A stretch of 64,000 nt of DNA, taken from the NCBI GenBank assembly GCA_903813345.2, contig CAIIXF020000012.1:14876020-14940019 (forward strand), in the 5' to 3' direction. The position numbers were made by a program, and so were the translations under genes. The notes beneath the pieces were generated by a model. The model was not told where the DNA came from. It saw only the letters and a list, made by a program, of their open reading frames with translations, and searched no databases. The stretch comes from Owenia fusiformis. Lineage: Eukaryota; Annelida; Polychaeta; Sabellida; Oweniidae. Every line of letters starts with the position of its first letter. Position 1 is the first letter of the stretch. This document shows positions 32,501 to 42,400 of this stretch, in pieces.

Positions 32501-35104
32501 CATGGCTATTTCTTAAATTATCACTATTCTATACTCACTTCTCATGACTATTTCTTGAATTATCACTATTTTATATTGCCTATTTCTTAAATTATCACTA
32601 TTTTATGATCACCTCTTATGACTATTTCTTAAATTCTCATCATTTTATGATCACTTCTCATTACTATTTCTTAAATTATCACTATTCTATACTCACTTCT
32701 CGTGACTATTTCTTGAATTATCAGTATTTTATGATCACTTCTCATGACTATTTCTTAAATTATGGCTATTTTATGATGACTATTCCTTAAATTATCACTA
32801 TTTTATGATCACCTCTCATGACTATTTCTTAAATTATCATCATTTTATGATCACTTCTCATGACTATTTCTTAAATTATCACTATTTTGTGATCGCTTCT
32901 AATGAATATTCCTTAAATTTTCACTTCTCATGACTATTCCTTAAATTATCACTTCTCATGACTATTCCTTAAATTATCACTTCTCATGACTATTCCTTAA
33001 ATTATCACTTCTCATGACTATTCCTTAAATCATAACTTCTCATGACTATGCCTTAAATTATTGTTTCTCATGACTATTCCTTAGATTATCATTACTTTAT
33101 TAGCACAAAGCTTCGTGTTTTATTCTACAGGGAAGATCTGAGTAAACTGCAATTGCTGACATTATTTATGAAAGAAACAATGCGCCTGTATGCTCCTGTG
33201 CCATTCATATCTCGCTGCTTAGATGATGATGTTGTAATAGATGGGAAGAAAGTTCTCGCTGGAGTAAATGTCCGTCTTTGTATATGGGCCATGCATAGAC
33301 ACCCTGACATATGGGGAGAAGATGTTGAGGTGAGCTTTTCTGCCTTTCTTTTTATGCTATTTTGGACCCCTCTATCTTTTACCCTGTTTCTTTATATTTA
33401 CAAAAAAAATTGGACGTGATTTCATTTGAATTTTTATCAATAATTCAAATTCCGAGAAGACTGGGAAGGGAACTTATAAGAAATAAGCAAAGAATAGCTT
33501 CAGATACTAACAGACAAGGAAGATTGCAAACAAATACGAGTACAGTAAAACGTGTATACCCAAACAATTCTCTAATCCACATGCCTCTCAATGTGAATAT
33601 ATTTTCTTGGACCCAATTTTGTATTCTCCTATTGATTCACATAGACCCAATTTTGTATTCTATTGACTTACATAGACCCAATTTTGTATTCTCCTATTGA
33701 CTCACATAGACCCAATTTTGTATTCTCCTTTTGACTCACATAGACCCAATTTTGTATTCTCCTATTGACTCACATAGACCCAATTTTGTATTCTCCTATT
33801 GACTCACATAGACCCAATTTTGTATTCTCCTATTGACTCACATAGACCCAATTTTGTATTCTCCTATTGACTCACATAGACCCAATTTTGTATTCTCCTA
33901 TTGACTCACATAGACCCAATTTTGTATTCTCCTATTGACTCACATAGACCCAATTTTGTATTCTCCTATTGACTCACATAGACCCAATTTTGTATTCTCC
34001 TATTGACTCACATAGACCCAATTTTGTATTCTCCTATTGACTCACATATGTTATTAGGAAACCTTGAAAGAATTGTGAACACCTGCTACCAGGAACACTT
34101 CTGGTTCTGTTCAGTCCCAGTGTTCACATCAGGCAGGTTATACTCTAAATTTCCTTGAATATTTTCAGGAATTTAAACCTGAGCGTTTCCACCCTGACAA
34201 GATGAAGGACTTTGACTCTTTTGGATATATTCCTTTCTCTGCTGGGCCTAGGTAAACTTCAAATCTTAATATCTTAAAAAATAAAGAAAGAGTGGAAAGA
34301 TTGAAATCTGCAAGGAATAAAATAAACACTAACAAGCTTGTAGTAGACACCAAAAATAGTACAAAAATGCCATTATATTTTGTAGTTCATTCACATTTTG
34401 AATGGTTTGCATGAGAATCTAAAAATATTCACAAAAATGGGAAAATTTGTAGAAATAAACATGACAATCACAATATTAAGCATAAACATATTCAATTTTA
34501 CATTGTAGTTGTTTTACTGGATTCTATGTTGCAGCTGGTTTTTTGAGATTTTGATTTCATTTTTTTTTCAGAAATTGTATTGGTCAGAATTTTGCCCTTG
34601 CAGAAGAGAAGGTTTTACTTGCCAGGTTACTACATAAGTAAGTGCACTGAAGATTGACTTTTTTGAAAATATAATGGATCAATTTTTCTAAAAAATCAAA
34701 ACAGTATGCCTCATTATTCAATAGATGTATTTTCCAATGTCTGTAGTATTCAAACTTTATATTACTCAAAGCTGAATATATCTCTTATTAGAGATATAAC
34801 TTTTGAATATTCAGATTTGAGTAATATAAAGTAAGCTGTATTATTCAAACATTATATCATACAAAAGTTAAGTTAATCAAAACTTGTATTTACAAGTACA
34901 TTTAAGTTATATCTTTCAAATCTTTTTTTTCAGAAATTGCTTTTCTCAAAAGTTGTATTATATTACATGTAGCACTTGTTATCTATATATTCCAGATATG
35001 AACTCTCCTTACCAGATGATACTCCTGAGATTATACCCAGTGTGCGTCTAGTCTTGAAAGTTGAAGGTGATGATATCAAACTGAGGCTCAGAATAAGAAA
35101 ATAG
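14585..35104 (+). CDS. Cytochrome P450, CYP4 family (CYP4F-like), complete, 13 exons, 514 aa
   Basis: Exons: 14585-14776, 15164-15356, 15867-15994, 16193-16314, 17063-17131, 17976-18102, 18867-18929, 19373-19439, 22356-22482, 33131-33329, 34169-34251, 34572-34637, 34996-35104. They sum to 1545 bp with all phases consistent. The start ACCATGT precedes a hydrophobic N-terminal anchor (about residues 12-40), as in ER-bound P450s. Landmarks: WFRNR in helix C (140-144), AGHDTT in helix I (320-325), the ExxR motif ETMR (378-381), PERF (433-436) and the haem loop FSAGPRNCIG (452-461) with thiolate ligand Cys459. GDGLL and SSGPKW around 130-140 are CYP4 hallmarks. By family knowledge, members are NADPH-P450 reductase dependent omega-hydroxylases of fatty acids and eicosanoids in the ER; the substrate here cannot be read. 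The helix-I position that is Glu in covalently haem-linked CYP4s is Ala320. Intron 9 contains a complete antisense gene. Confidence 0.97.
15475..15783. repeat. 32-33-bp minisatellite in P450 intron 2
   Basis: About ten copies of TATACTTTAAATTGCATCCC followed by a C/T-rich tail. Purely intronic. Confidence 0.93.
16901..17004. repeat. Palindromic element in P450 intron 4
   Basis: Near-perfect fold-back: TTGGATATTGGGTTCATCCC on the left against CCCCATATCCAAAA on the right, centred on CGGTCCCTACGGTCCC. Organisation resembles the palindromes at 2040-2175 and 61130-61215. The right end lies about 60 bp before the exon at 17063. Confidence 0.7.
17343..17501. mobile_element. Hairpin MITE, about 68-bp arms
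   Basis: GGAATAAATAATGATAGGCC begins the left arm and its complement ends the right arm (to 17501). Arms are nearly perfect up to TGTACAAA / TTTGTACT, with a 22-bp loop. No transposase. It lies in P450 intron 5; an open frame through it (17370-17690) is a repeat artefact. Confidence 0.85.
18320..18532. mobile_element. CAGTAAAACC-type MITE (divergent copy)
   Basis: Starts GCAGTGAAACTTGTATATAC and ends GGGTTTTACTGCAGTA, with inner words of the type CTGAACACCTCTCAATGTGA shared with the copies at 33545-34140, 36487-36660, 52440-52515 and 53040-53247 and with fragments at 22080-22320 and 50500-50600. This is the most abundant interspersed family in the window. Confidence 0.7.
19003..19372 (+). 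repeat. Array of decoy 3' splice sites ahead of P450 exon 8
   Basis: The last 370 bp of intron 7 repeats the junction TTTCAG-GATGAGAATG of the true acceptor (exon start 19373). Copies follow AG at 19112, 19186, 19223, 19276 and weaker ones near 19151 and 19321. In the phase set by exon 7 the three best copies read DENSAE-stop, DENYAE-stop and DENDAE-stop (each ends GAATAA), so use of a decoy would truncate the P450 before the haem loop. Confidence 0.88.
19924..21218. mobile_element. Mariner-type fold-back element with transposase remnants in both arms
   Basis: Long inverted repeats beginning CAGGGTGGGCCAAAAAAAAC, with more than 450 bp per arm, flanked by TA (19922-19923, 21219-21220). Near the centre a plus-strand frame reads [20 protein letters not shown] then VKELKERI and a stop. 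A minus-strand frame in the other arm reads [20 protein letters not shown]. Both resemble the C-terminal end of Tc1/mariner transposases. Neither keeps a catalytic triad, so the element is a palindromic derivative of a once-coding transposon. It lies in P450 intron 8. Confidence 0.88.
22080..22335. repeat. 127-bp direct duplication upstream of P450 exon 9
   Basis: Words such as GAACACTTTTTGATATACCA and TTTATCCCAGTGGCATTTTG occur twice about 127 bp apart (near 22098 and 22218; 22182 and 22301). It is a duplicated fragment of the CTGAACACC family. It stops about 20 bp before the exon 9 acceptor. Confidence 0.75.
22887..25823 (-). mobile_element. Tandem-repeat-carrying nonautonomous element, main copy (HINE/pearl-like)
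   Basis: The left end has a hairpin (TGTCACCAC, AAAA loop, GTGGTGACA, 22889-22910), then GTTATGGTCTCCG and a GGCGTCCGGCGGTTGGCGTC repeat. The body is an array of about 100-200-bp units with the words TTCAACTTGCTTCAAATTGA and CAAAATCATCTACATGTTCT. The right end is GGTGGTGACATTTTGTCATG followed by TTAATGCCTTGTT. The array has a 945-bp higher-order repeat (matching positions 24123/25068 and 24376/25321). Other copies with the same termini but little or no array are at 48247-48362, 54329-54460, 56072-56795 and 62138-62390. A unique 5' end, a hairpin 3' end and a central array resemble Helentron-derived HINE/pearl elements; that assignment is inference. Confidence 0.8.
25824..26877. other. AT-rich intronic stretch without recognised genes
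   Basis: Nothing convincing was found. Short open frames near 26174-26504 have no recognisable domain. A fragment TCTTTCAAAATCATGCAG (26323-26340) matches the CAGGCCCGTAGCC MITE family. Confidence 0.4.
26878..30317 (-). CDS. Unrecognised secreted protein, complete, 3 exons, 254 aa (nested in P450 intron 9)
   Basis: Exons in transcript order: 30317-30304 (14 bp, start ATG, four codons), 29586-29345, 27386-26878. Phases join exactly (765 bp including stop). The N-terminus [20 protein letters not shown] is a clear signal peptide split by intron 1. The mature part begins near [10 protein letters not shown]. One possible N-glycosylation site (NST) lies near residue 34, and several short beta-type stretches ([25 protein letters not shown]) are visible. 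There is no transmembrane segment or anchor at the C-terminus (RFPAN). I do not recognise the family; the coding character is supported by frame continuity, the signal peptide and GT-AG junctions. Intron 2 carries a 1-kb fold-back element and intron 1 a hAT MITE. The start exon and part of exon 2 are duplicated upstream at 30568-31385. Confidence 0.82.
27434..28453. mobile_element. 1-kb fold-back transposon with about 410-bp inverted arms
   Basis: Termini CACGCCCGGTGATCGTGAA and its complement, with possible 5-bp duplication TATGA (27429-27433, 28454-28458). Arms pair for about 410 bp with scattered changes and carry G/C tracts such as GGGACGGAGGGGGGGAG. The short middle has no transposase. 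It lies in intron 2 of the nested secreted-protein gene, 47 bp upstream of its last exon. Confidence 0.87.
28488..28627. repeat. Hairpin MITE, about 45-60-bp arms
   Basis: GACTCAATGAATTGTACTGA on the left pairs with TACAATTCATTGAGTC on the right; the inner arms share ATGTTTTGTA / TACAAAACAT. No coding capacity. Confidence 0.75.
29670..30186. mobile_element. hAT-type MITE with perfect 8-bp target duplication
   Basis: Imperfect inverted ends TAGGGATGGGACGGTTCG and CCGTCCCACCCCTA, each flanked by GTGAACAT (29662-29669 and 30187-30194), the 8-bp duplication typical of hAT. GGTTCGGTTTTCGGATCA-like words recur inverted near the right end. No transposase. The paralogous duplicated locus has an uninterrupted site (TTTAGTGAATGTACAG, near 30728). 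Confidence 0.9.
30568..31385 (-). pseudogene. Partial tandem duplicate of the nested secreted-protein gene 5' region
   Basis: A second copy of the region 29505-30530 lies directly upstream in transcript terms. It contains the acceptor and signal-peptide part of exon 2 (about 30577-30655), truncated at AATTGTGTAGTAAATA, then intron 1 without the hAT insertion, then an amplified start exon (30829-31210) and upstream flank. The copy cannot encode the whole protein. Confidence 0.82.
30829..31210 (-). repeat. 61-bp minisatellite whose unit holds the start codon exon
   Basis: About six nearly identical 61-bp units plus a partial one. On the minus strand each unit has two copies of ATGTGCAAAATAGG followed by GT: one with the strong donor GTAAGAGG, one with the weaker GTAAATATG. 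This is the 14-bp coding start exon (MCKIG) of the secreted-protein gene plus its donor, giving about 13 extra copies. Unspliced, each reads MCKIG-stop. Confidence 0.92.
31423..31620. repeat. TTTG microsatellites with duplicated flanks
   Basis: (TTTG)n tracts at about 31423-31468 and 31588-31620, each preceded by CCATTCATCTGTCCCTCCAT, so the flank and microsatellite were duplicated together. Confidence 0.9.
31860..32280. repeat. Degenerate repeats of about 165 bp in P450 intron 9
   Basis: Three diverged units share AATCTTGTCTACAGGTTTTC and GCCAAACCAGTTGAGGG-like words near 31880, 32030 and 32200. Coding character is absent; origin unknown. Confidence 0.5.
32385..33095. repeat. Minisatellite of about 42 bp upstream of P450 exon 10
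   Basis: Units of the type CTCATGACTATTTCTTAAAT followed by TATCACTATTTTATGATCAC, degenerating to about 28-bp units near the right end. The array stops about 35 bp before the exon 10 acceptor (TTCTACAG, exon at 33131). Confidence 0.9.
33545..34140. mobile_element. CAGTAAAAC-type MITE invaded by a 34-bp minisatellite
   Basis: The outer parts (CAGTAAAACGTGTATACCCA at the left; TTCACATCAGGCAGGTTATA at the right) match the family at 36487 and 53040. Inside, 33611-34046 is about 13 nearly identical 34-bp units (ACCCAATTTTGTATTCTCCT and onward). It lies in P450 intron 10. Confidence 0.8.
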
Positions 35105-35316
35105 TCCCAGAAAATAGTACCGGCAACTACACAAAGCGTTTTATGAAATCATATCAATAACATAGGAATTATGACATAGTAATGCTTTTACATATAATTG
35201 CAATACAGATATCTGAGTTAATCTCAGAAAAACATATATGCATATACATCTACATGTACTGATGTCGTATATTCCCACTCAAAAGGTCATGGTCAATGTC
35301 ATACTTGAAAATGCAA

Positions 35317-35322
35317 AATAAA
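35317..35322 (+). promoter_or_regulatory. Likely poly(A) signal of the P450 gene
   Basis: First AATAAA downstream of the stop codon (213 bp). Another AATAAA occurs near 36267, so a longer 3'UTR is possible. Confidence 0.5.
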
Positions 35323-35659
35323 TTGAACCATGGCCATTTTCTCATGGGAATTGCAAATACATTGGAGCAGTAATCAAAATGATTGGAGACACTGGATTAT
35401 TTTTAGAACATTACGGGTTTCTCTATTGTGAGCTCTTTGACTGAAAGAATGAATAGCTTTGAACCTGGACTGCTTATTTTTTTTTTTTTTATCTTGTGCA
35501 ATTATGCATACTAGAGGTACTGTATGTAGCTCACGATTATGTTCATGTTCATAAGTATGCACAGACTACTACATGCATTTTGTTCATGAATTATCTTGGT
35601 GCTATTTATGTATTGTGTGAAGTGCCACAAACATTTTCCTATATTATTATTCAGTCTTA

Positions 35660-35800
35660 AATTAATATATCTTAAGATGCAATATATAGCTTAAAGATGC
35701 AATTTTTAGCTTTAAGATGCAATATATATCTTAAAGATGCAATTTTTAGCTTAAAGATGCAATATATATCTTAAAGATGCAATATATCACTTAATGGTGC
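35660..35800. repeat. 22-23-bp tandem repeat, P450 3' flank
   Basis: About six units of AGCTTAAAGATGCAATATAT type. Noncoding. Confidence 0.85.
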
Positions 35801-36486
35801 AACAAAGATTAGACACATGTATGAGTCAAGAGTAACTCACTAAGAATTTTCACAGTTGCAATATTATTTGCTGACAAAATATATGTCATGCCAATTTTTA
35901 TTTATTTTTATTTGATGTATAAAAAGTTCAGCAATTCTGATTTTATTGAAGGACGTTGCTTTTAATTTTACAATAATACAAAAAGTGTTCCTTTTTCAGA
36001 TTTAATGAATTTGAACATTTGTGTATTTTAAATATTTAACAACTATCTATATTTGATCAGATAGCCTTAATTATTTTTCCAGATAACAAAATCAGAATTG
36101 TTAGGGGTATAACAGTATGCTTTGGAAAATATTGCTTCCAACATTTTACACTGTTCTCTGCTGCCATAGGATTTTCTGAGTACACATGACATTTCATTTT
36201 TTCTTTGCAGAATTGAAAACTACTGAAATTTTGTGAATAAGAGTCTTTTTTATTTTTTTAGCTAAAAAATAAAATATTCATGCTGGAGCAGGGGAAAAGT
36301 TTACATTTCGATATGAAAATTTAACATGGCCATCCTGTTTACAATACTTATACACAATGTTTACATATATTATGCACAATCTCTGTAAAAATATATTAAA
36401 TGTGAACTGAAATATTACTTATTCATTTTATATAATCATTTAGTATCATCTATAAGTCCTACATTATAAAATGTTGCTGTAAAAAT

Positions 36487-36660
36487 ACAGTAAAACCTGT
36501 CTTATTTGATCATGAACACCTCTCTAGTGAAAACCTGTGTTTAGTGAACACCAACTCAAGACACATTTTACATTGACTCCTGTATAAAATCCCTCTGTAG
36601 TGAACACCTCACCTCAGTGAACGCCTTTTTGGCTCAAAATGTGTTCACTATAGACTCTAT
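36487..36660. mobile_element. CAGTAAAACCTG-type MITE
   Basis: Begins ACAGTAAAACCTGTCTTATT and carries repeated AGTGAACACC words; the right end is poorly defined. Confidence 0.65.
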
Positions 36661-37242
36661 ACAGGGGCAATGCCAATATATCAATTTATCCCCATAAACA
36701 TAATTAAGTAAATTAGGGGGGAAGCCCATAAGATGTTAGTGGTTTTATTTAGGGCATGTTGTCCCTTAAAATACCATTTTGTTCATGCTTAACAATTTAA
36801 GTAATAAAAATTTATATACATGCTCAAAAATGTTTTAATCTAATTTGATATTATACTTTATACTGTGCTTAAATCACATAACGAGTGCAAAGTTCGAATG
36901 AGCGCACGTATAATTTTTATGTTGAATATGGACTGAAGAACTTTAATGCATTTTTCGATTATTTACTCAACATTATATTGATTGATGATTTTATTTGATA
37001 CAGAGAAAGAAATACAGGGGCTGTACTTATGACAACTAAAAAGAGATTAGTGGTGATATCTTTTCTAAAAATGTTGAACAGTGTATGTGTGCTTATTGGA
37101 ATCTCTCAATATCTTACTCTTTTAAATTTAACTTTGCAGCTGCACTGTGTGCCCATTAGAGAGAATACGGTATGTACTTTCCTTGTCAATACAAACTGTC
37201 TTGGCCCTATAATGATGATCATTGTTCTCACACACAAAATAC

Positions 37243-37451
37243 CAGGCCCGTAACCAGGATTTGCCAAGAGGGGTTCAGTTTTCAAAAATTTCCAGGGGGG
37301 TTCACGTTTGACAATTTTGGTCCAAACATGGCTAAAATCACTTGAGAAGTGCTCAAAATGGTGAAAAACTGCATGATTTTGAAAGAATTTTTGTCCAGAG
37401 TAGAGGGTTCACCTGAACCCTGCGAACCCCCTCCCCCTGGCTACGGGCCTG
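37243..37451. mobile_element. CAGGCCCGTAGCC-family MITE
   Basis: Inverted ends CAGGCCCGTAACCAGG and CTGGCTACGGGCCTG; flanked by AAATAC on both sides. Shares the interior words AAACTGCATGATTTTGAAAG / TTTCAAAATCATGCAGTTTT with copies at 41921-42089 (nested), 53665-53835 and 60511-60688. Confidence 0.85.
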
Positions 37452-39449
37452 AAATACAGTGATAAAGAGTGCAATCAGTGAGTAATAAAGTAAACGGGTA
37501 TGAAGTGAACACTCTAAATCATATAGATATGGTGGAAAATCTGACAGTTCATTCAAATTTTAGAGAGAAAAAATGAATGACAACTATGAATCTTGGTGTA
37601 TTTTTGCATACCTAGTAGGTTCAAGAATTGCAAGGGCTTCCTGTTGAGATCAAGGTTATTTCAAAGTTGTTTGAATAATCTCTATTGGGAAATTAAACCT
37701 TATTGTGGATTTATGTATCTGACAGGTTGATTCTATAGAAAATATAAAACCATTTCAAAAGATTGTTTATATTGATACAATGAATTGAGCACTTACTATA
37801 GAATTGAAATAATATGTAACATAAATATCCCAAGGGAAGACCATGATGTTCTTGCTTATTTCTTGCTTTTTCTCTGTAAAATTTGAATGATGTGCCTGAT
37901 TTTCTTACATTTTTATACAATTTGGAGTGTTGACTGCATGCATGTTAAATTTATTTCTTGCTCATTCCACTCATTTCCACTCTATTTTGCATTTCAAAAC
38001 ATCACCGTCATGGTGTTTTCTTATGAGTGGGTATGTTTTCTATTGAGACAAGATACCTTACCATGAATTTCTCGATTTGTGATTAAAGAGTATTAATATT
38101 CTCCAAAAAAGATACAGGAAAGGTTAATGAGTCTATTTACTTTTGATGTTTTATTCATTATTTCATTCTTTTTACATATTTTCTCAAAATTTGAAAAAAG
38201 TAACCGTTGTTTATTGTTAGGGTAAGTTAGCAACTGTGTTAAGCTTAGTGCCTAACTGGATTGTTCAATTTTTCAATTGTATGTACATTGTATGATGAAT
38301 TGGTTTTATGCATTCTTGAGACGGGTATATTAGTCTGCGATATTCTTGCATTTGATCTTAAAAGGAAACAGCCTCAAGAAAGGTAAAATGAAGTTTTATT
38401 GAAAATAATTTACCACAAATGAATTTTTTCACGAGAGAACCATATAACATACATGTACCTACAGTTGGAGAAATATAACATTTTAGGTAGCTCGATAACA
38501 TTTTCTATCATTCAATTGCAATGGATAAAACATAAAACTAAATAGAAGGACCCAGTCTTCAGAAAGGTAAAATGCACATCCATAATATACATTTATGTTT
38601 CAATAATAAAAGATACATGTATATCATAAATACCTAAAGACTGAAACCTACTCACTTAAAACAATAAAAGACAAAAAGGATTTTAGACTTTAAGGCCACA
38701 TGTATGATACAGTTTGGAGTAAATACTCGTCTTTGATTTTATGAAAAATATTTTATCCATTACCAATATCACTTTGGATAAAGGCTAACAATGAATGACC
38801 TATGATAGAACCATTTCTTACATTAGAAATCAATGAATATATCAGTACAGGTATAAATAGGAACATTTTTATAATGAATGAATGTTCTTATATTGATGTT
38901 TCTATAATAAATGTAACCAAGCTAAAGTTCATTGATATTTGTTGATGGAATGCTATGTATTTTAAGGTAGGGTATAAACCTTGTTTACCATTAAACAAAT
39001 ACATATTTTAAAATCACTTGAATTTAGAATTATATTAATAGTTTTCAGTAGACGTACTCACTACTCAGAGAGCAATTATATTAAGTACCTGTATTGTTTG
39101 AATTTCAGAATCCTTATTTTTCTTTAATGTAGTTGTTAATATTTATAGAAAATTCACATTTCTGTAAATTAAACAACTGAAGTATTTGAATTCAAATTAT
39201 AGATGACAGAACATGTTGGTTGATTGTAAATATTATGATTTATTGATCGTAAATATTTGTCAGATTTAACCAAGAAAGACCAGTTTATGCTTAATATGTA
39301 TAAATACTTTCAGGGACTCTTAGGTATGATGAATATAACATCCAGTGTGAAGTTCTGATGAGGTAAAAGAAAATGCTACAAATGCAGTCTCCTAAAGCTT
39401 ATAGTTGTAATAGTGATATTGGCCATCTTCCCATTTGTTAACCTGGGAG
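37452..39449. other. Intergenic, no gene recognised
   Basis: AT-rich DNA between the P450 and the coiled-coil gene. A fragment related to the 482-645 repeat lies at 37505-37570. An acceptor-like ACTTTCAG before 39314 may open the first exon of the gene at 39450. Confidence 0.4.
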
Positions 39450-42400
39450 ATGGAGAGTGGAAAAACAAGTCCCGAAAAGAAGAAAGTCTCATGGAGCCCC
39501 AACCCCCTGATATACTGGAAGGATGGGGAGGAAAACAAGCAAGATTTACACTGGAGGGGGCCTGTAGATGGAGGTGATGGGGCATGGGTTGGAAACTTTG
39601 ATGTCGCTCTTGAGGGTGCCAAGAAAAGGTAGAGAATTTTAGTCTTAACAATTGTTTTGTAACTTACACATTTCTTAGAAATTCTAGTTAATTAATTTCT
39701 TGGTGTCTCGAAAATTACAAGACAACAGATCACAACCATCCAAGCCATCAATGATCCAACAGTGACAAATTAACAGTGTCAATTGAACTCATTTTCATTA
39801 AAAATGTTGATTGAGCTCCTCATTTTACAGTGTTAAATGAACGCTGTCAATTAACAATGTCAAATGAGCTCTTTCTCTCAGTTAACAATGTCAAATGAGC
39901 TCTCTCAATTAACAATGTCGAATGAGCTCTTTCAATTAACAATGTCAAATGAACTCTTTCAATTAAGAATGTCAAATGAGCTCTTCCCTTAGCATATATC
40001 ATTATTAAAGTCGAAATGACTTCTATGCAGATGGGTTGGCAAGGATGAGTGTGGTCACTGTGGGGGGCTACCGTGTCCCTGGGACAGTCTCCATGGTGAA
40101 GCTGAACGCAAACAACGAGTCAAAGATCTACAATTTGTCCAGAAGACTATTGAAGAAATGAAGGAACTTGAGGCGAAGTACAAAAAGGTCTGCGATAAAA
40201 ATGACGAGGTAGGTTGATAAAATGGATTTATTCTATTGGTTACTTTGCTTTATACCATAATACATATTTGAATCCATGAAAACATTAATCTGGATGTAAC
40301 ATTCATGATTACAATTTTTGCATTGATTTTGATTTTATTAATATTTTTGCATTATAATACATGTATTTTTTGTTGTTATTGGTACATGCGGGTGTTGCCT
40401 ACCCTTTATCAACATTAGTCAGCCAAATTAGCCTCTGACGATCACAGGTGATTCTACAATTTTGATGCTGTTAGATCTTTATTTTCTCAATGATAGCTTT
40501 CATAAAGTGCCCCACTTACGGAGTGTTCTACAATATGGTTTTGCTTTACACATTCAGGCATTCTCCACTTTTAATGCTGACCTCTTTTGAGGATCATTCA
40601 CCTGTGTCTCACCTGCCTCTGTGTTCTTAAACTTCTCTCCCTTGCATGATCCCACCACTTGCATAACCATCAGCACTATACAGAGTAGCACATTACCTCC
40701 CAGCTGCAGCCTCAACATTGCCTCATGGCCTCCATACTCCAGGACATAGCCAGTCACCCAGGTGGAGAGTATCCCGCCACACGCTCCACTGAGTTCTATG
40801 AACGTATACACGAGAGATGAGAACTCGAGGTATCTAAGACCCCATGTTATCCCAGCTGCCCAGTTAGTAGCCCCAAACATACTTATGGCTACAATGAACC
40901 CATAGAGTTGCCCACTGGTGTAGATATCGACGTAATTGAAGTAGATCACAATTGCAAGCTCGGTGAAAATCTTGATGAATAGTAAAACTTGTATTGGGAA
41001 GAAACGGGTCAGCGTGCCCCATATGGTCCCCGATACTATGATGACTACTCGTCCAACTACCATCATTACTGCAGCTTGTGCCTTTGACATTCCTATTTTT
41101 TCTGTAGCATACACCATGATAAATTCATAGAAAGGCTTCATTTTGAAACTCAGTGTAAAGTAATAAAGACAAAGCAAAATGATGATTCCTACCCCAAACA
41201 ATGAGCTCCCTTGTCCACAGGTCTTTGGTGAGAATATGGACCTCCATGTTGGAGTCCTCTCTTTAAATGTGGCCTTCCTTATAGTGCCGTTTTGTGTGTA
41301 ATATTTCTGGCCTGATGTCCGGTCATGGTAGTAGAATGATGCTAAGAGCATGATAGGAACGAATGTCCAAATGCCTATGATGATATATGGGTACTCAATT
41401 GGAGAGCGTATCCTAGTAATGCTGCCAAGTGTATTGCTGCTATAAGAAAACATATGTTCTGTATCATTCAAAATTTGAGATGAGGCATTGGTTGCATCAT
41501 AGCTGGCTCCGTTGACAATGTGAGTGTAGTTGCCAATGTGAGTGTTGTTGCCAAAATGAGTGGAGTTGCCAATGTGAGTGTGGTGTATCCATTTATTTAT
41601 AGAATTAAGACATCTGGTGTCGTTTGAAGTACAATCAATACCACCATCTTTTCTCATGAAAAATGGCAGACATATCAGTGGAGAGATGATATGACCCAGC
41701 ATCCAGCAGACGGACATTAGATGGCGTGGTAGTCCTATCCCAGAACCCCACAGTTTGTCTAGCATGTTGTTCTTCCCTGGAATAAAATGTGTAAAAATGT
41801 GTAAACCAGGATGGTAAATGGGAAAAATCAAATTAGAATGGACTGGGTTTACTACTTATACAATTTATACACTACATACAGGGTGGGCTATAATCAGTAA
41901 CTGAAAAATTTGATGCAACCCCCCCCCCTGGCCAAAAAATCTTTCAAAATCATGCAGTTTTTCACCATTCTGAGCACTTTTTAAGTTATTTTGGTCATTT
42001 TTGGACCAAAATTGTCACAAGTGAACCCCCCTTGGAATTTTTCAAAAAGTGACCCCCCCGCCCCTTTGCAAATTCTGGCTATGGGCCTGAAGGTCATGGC
42101 TTCATGGAAAACCTGATTCCAAAGTAATTGTCCCACATCAATACACTACTGTCACAACACTCTTATGACAGGAAAACTTGAGAAGATTCTATCATAATTA
42201 ATTAAGTTATTCCAATATTAGAGCGCTTCATTTTTGGGCCCACCCTGTAGTTCTCACCTGGGGCATATATGCCATTCATGAATTCATCTAAGAACATTAT
42301 GACTCCAAACATCCACAGATTAGTTATCCAGGGCCTAACCACAAGGAGGATTGCAGCAAGTACCATAAAGGTAATGATCTGGGCGTCCCTTCCTCTCACC

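Larger units (their letters stand above)
22483..33130. other. P450 intron 9 (10.6 kb) hosting a nested gene and many repeats
   Basis: Separates the helix-I exon from the ExxR exon; both flanking junctions are in phase. From left to right it contains the repeat-carrying element 22887-25823, about 1 kb without recognised content (25824-26877), the antisense secreted-protein gene with a fold-back element and a hAT MITE in its introns, the duplicated start-exon region, TTTG microsatellites, a degenerate repeat (about 31860-32280) and a 42-bp minisatellite. Confidence 0.85.

Noticed and set aside
39370-39560. Overlapping frame with a hydrophobic stretch (LLKLIVVIVILAIFPFV) that might be a membrane anchor for the coiled-coil protein
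   Set aside because: It has an upstream stop, no ATG, ends in a stop after about 60 codons and cannot join exon 2 in frame. A sequencing frameshift could revive it, but nothing demands one.
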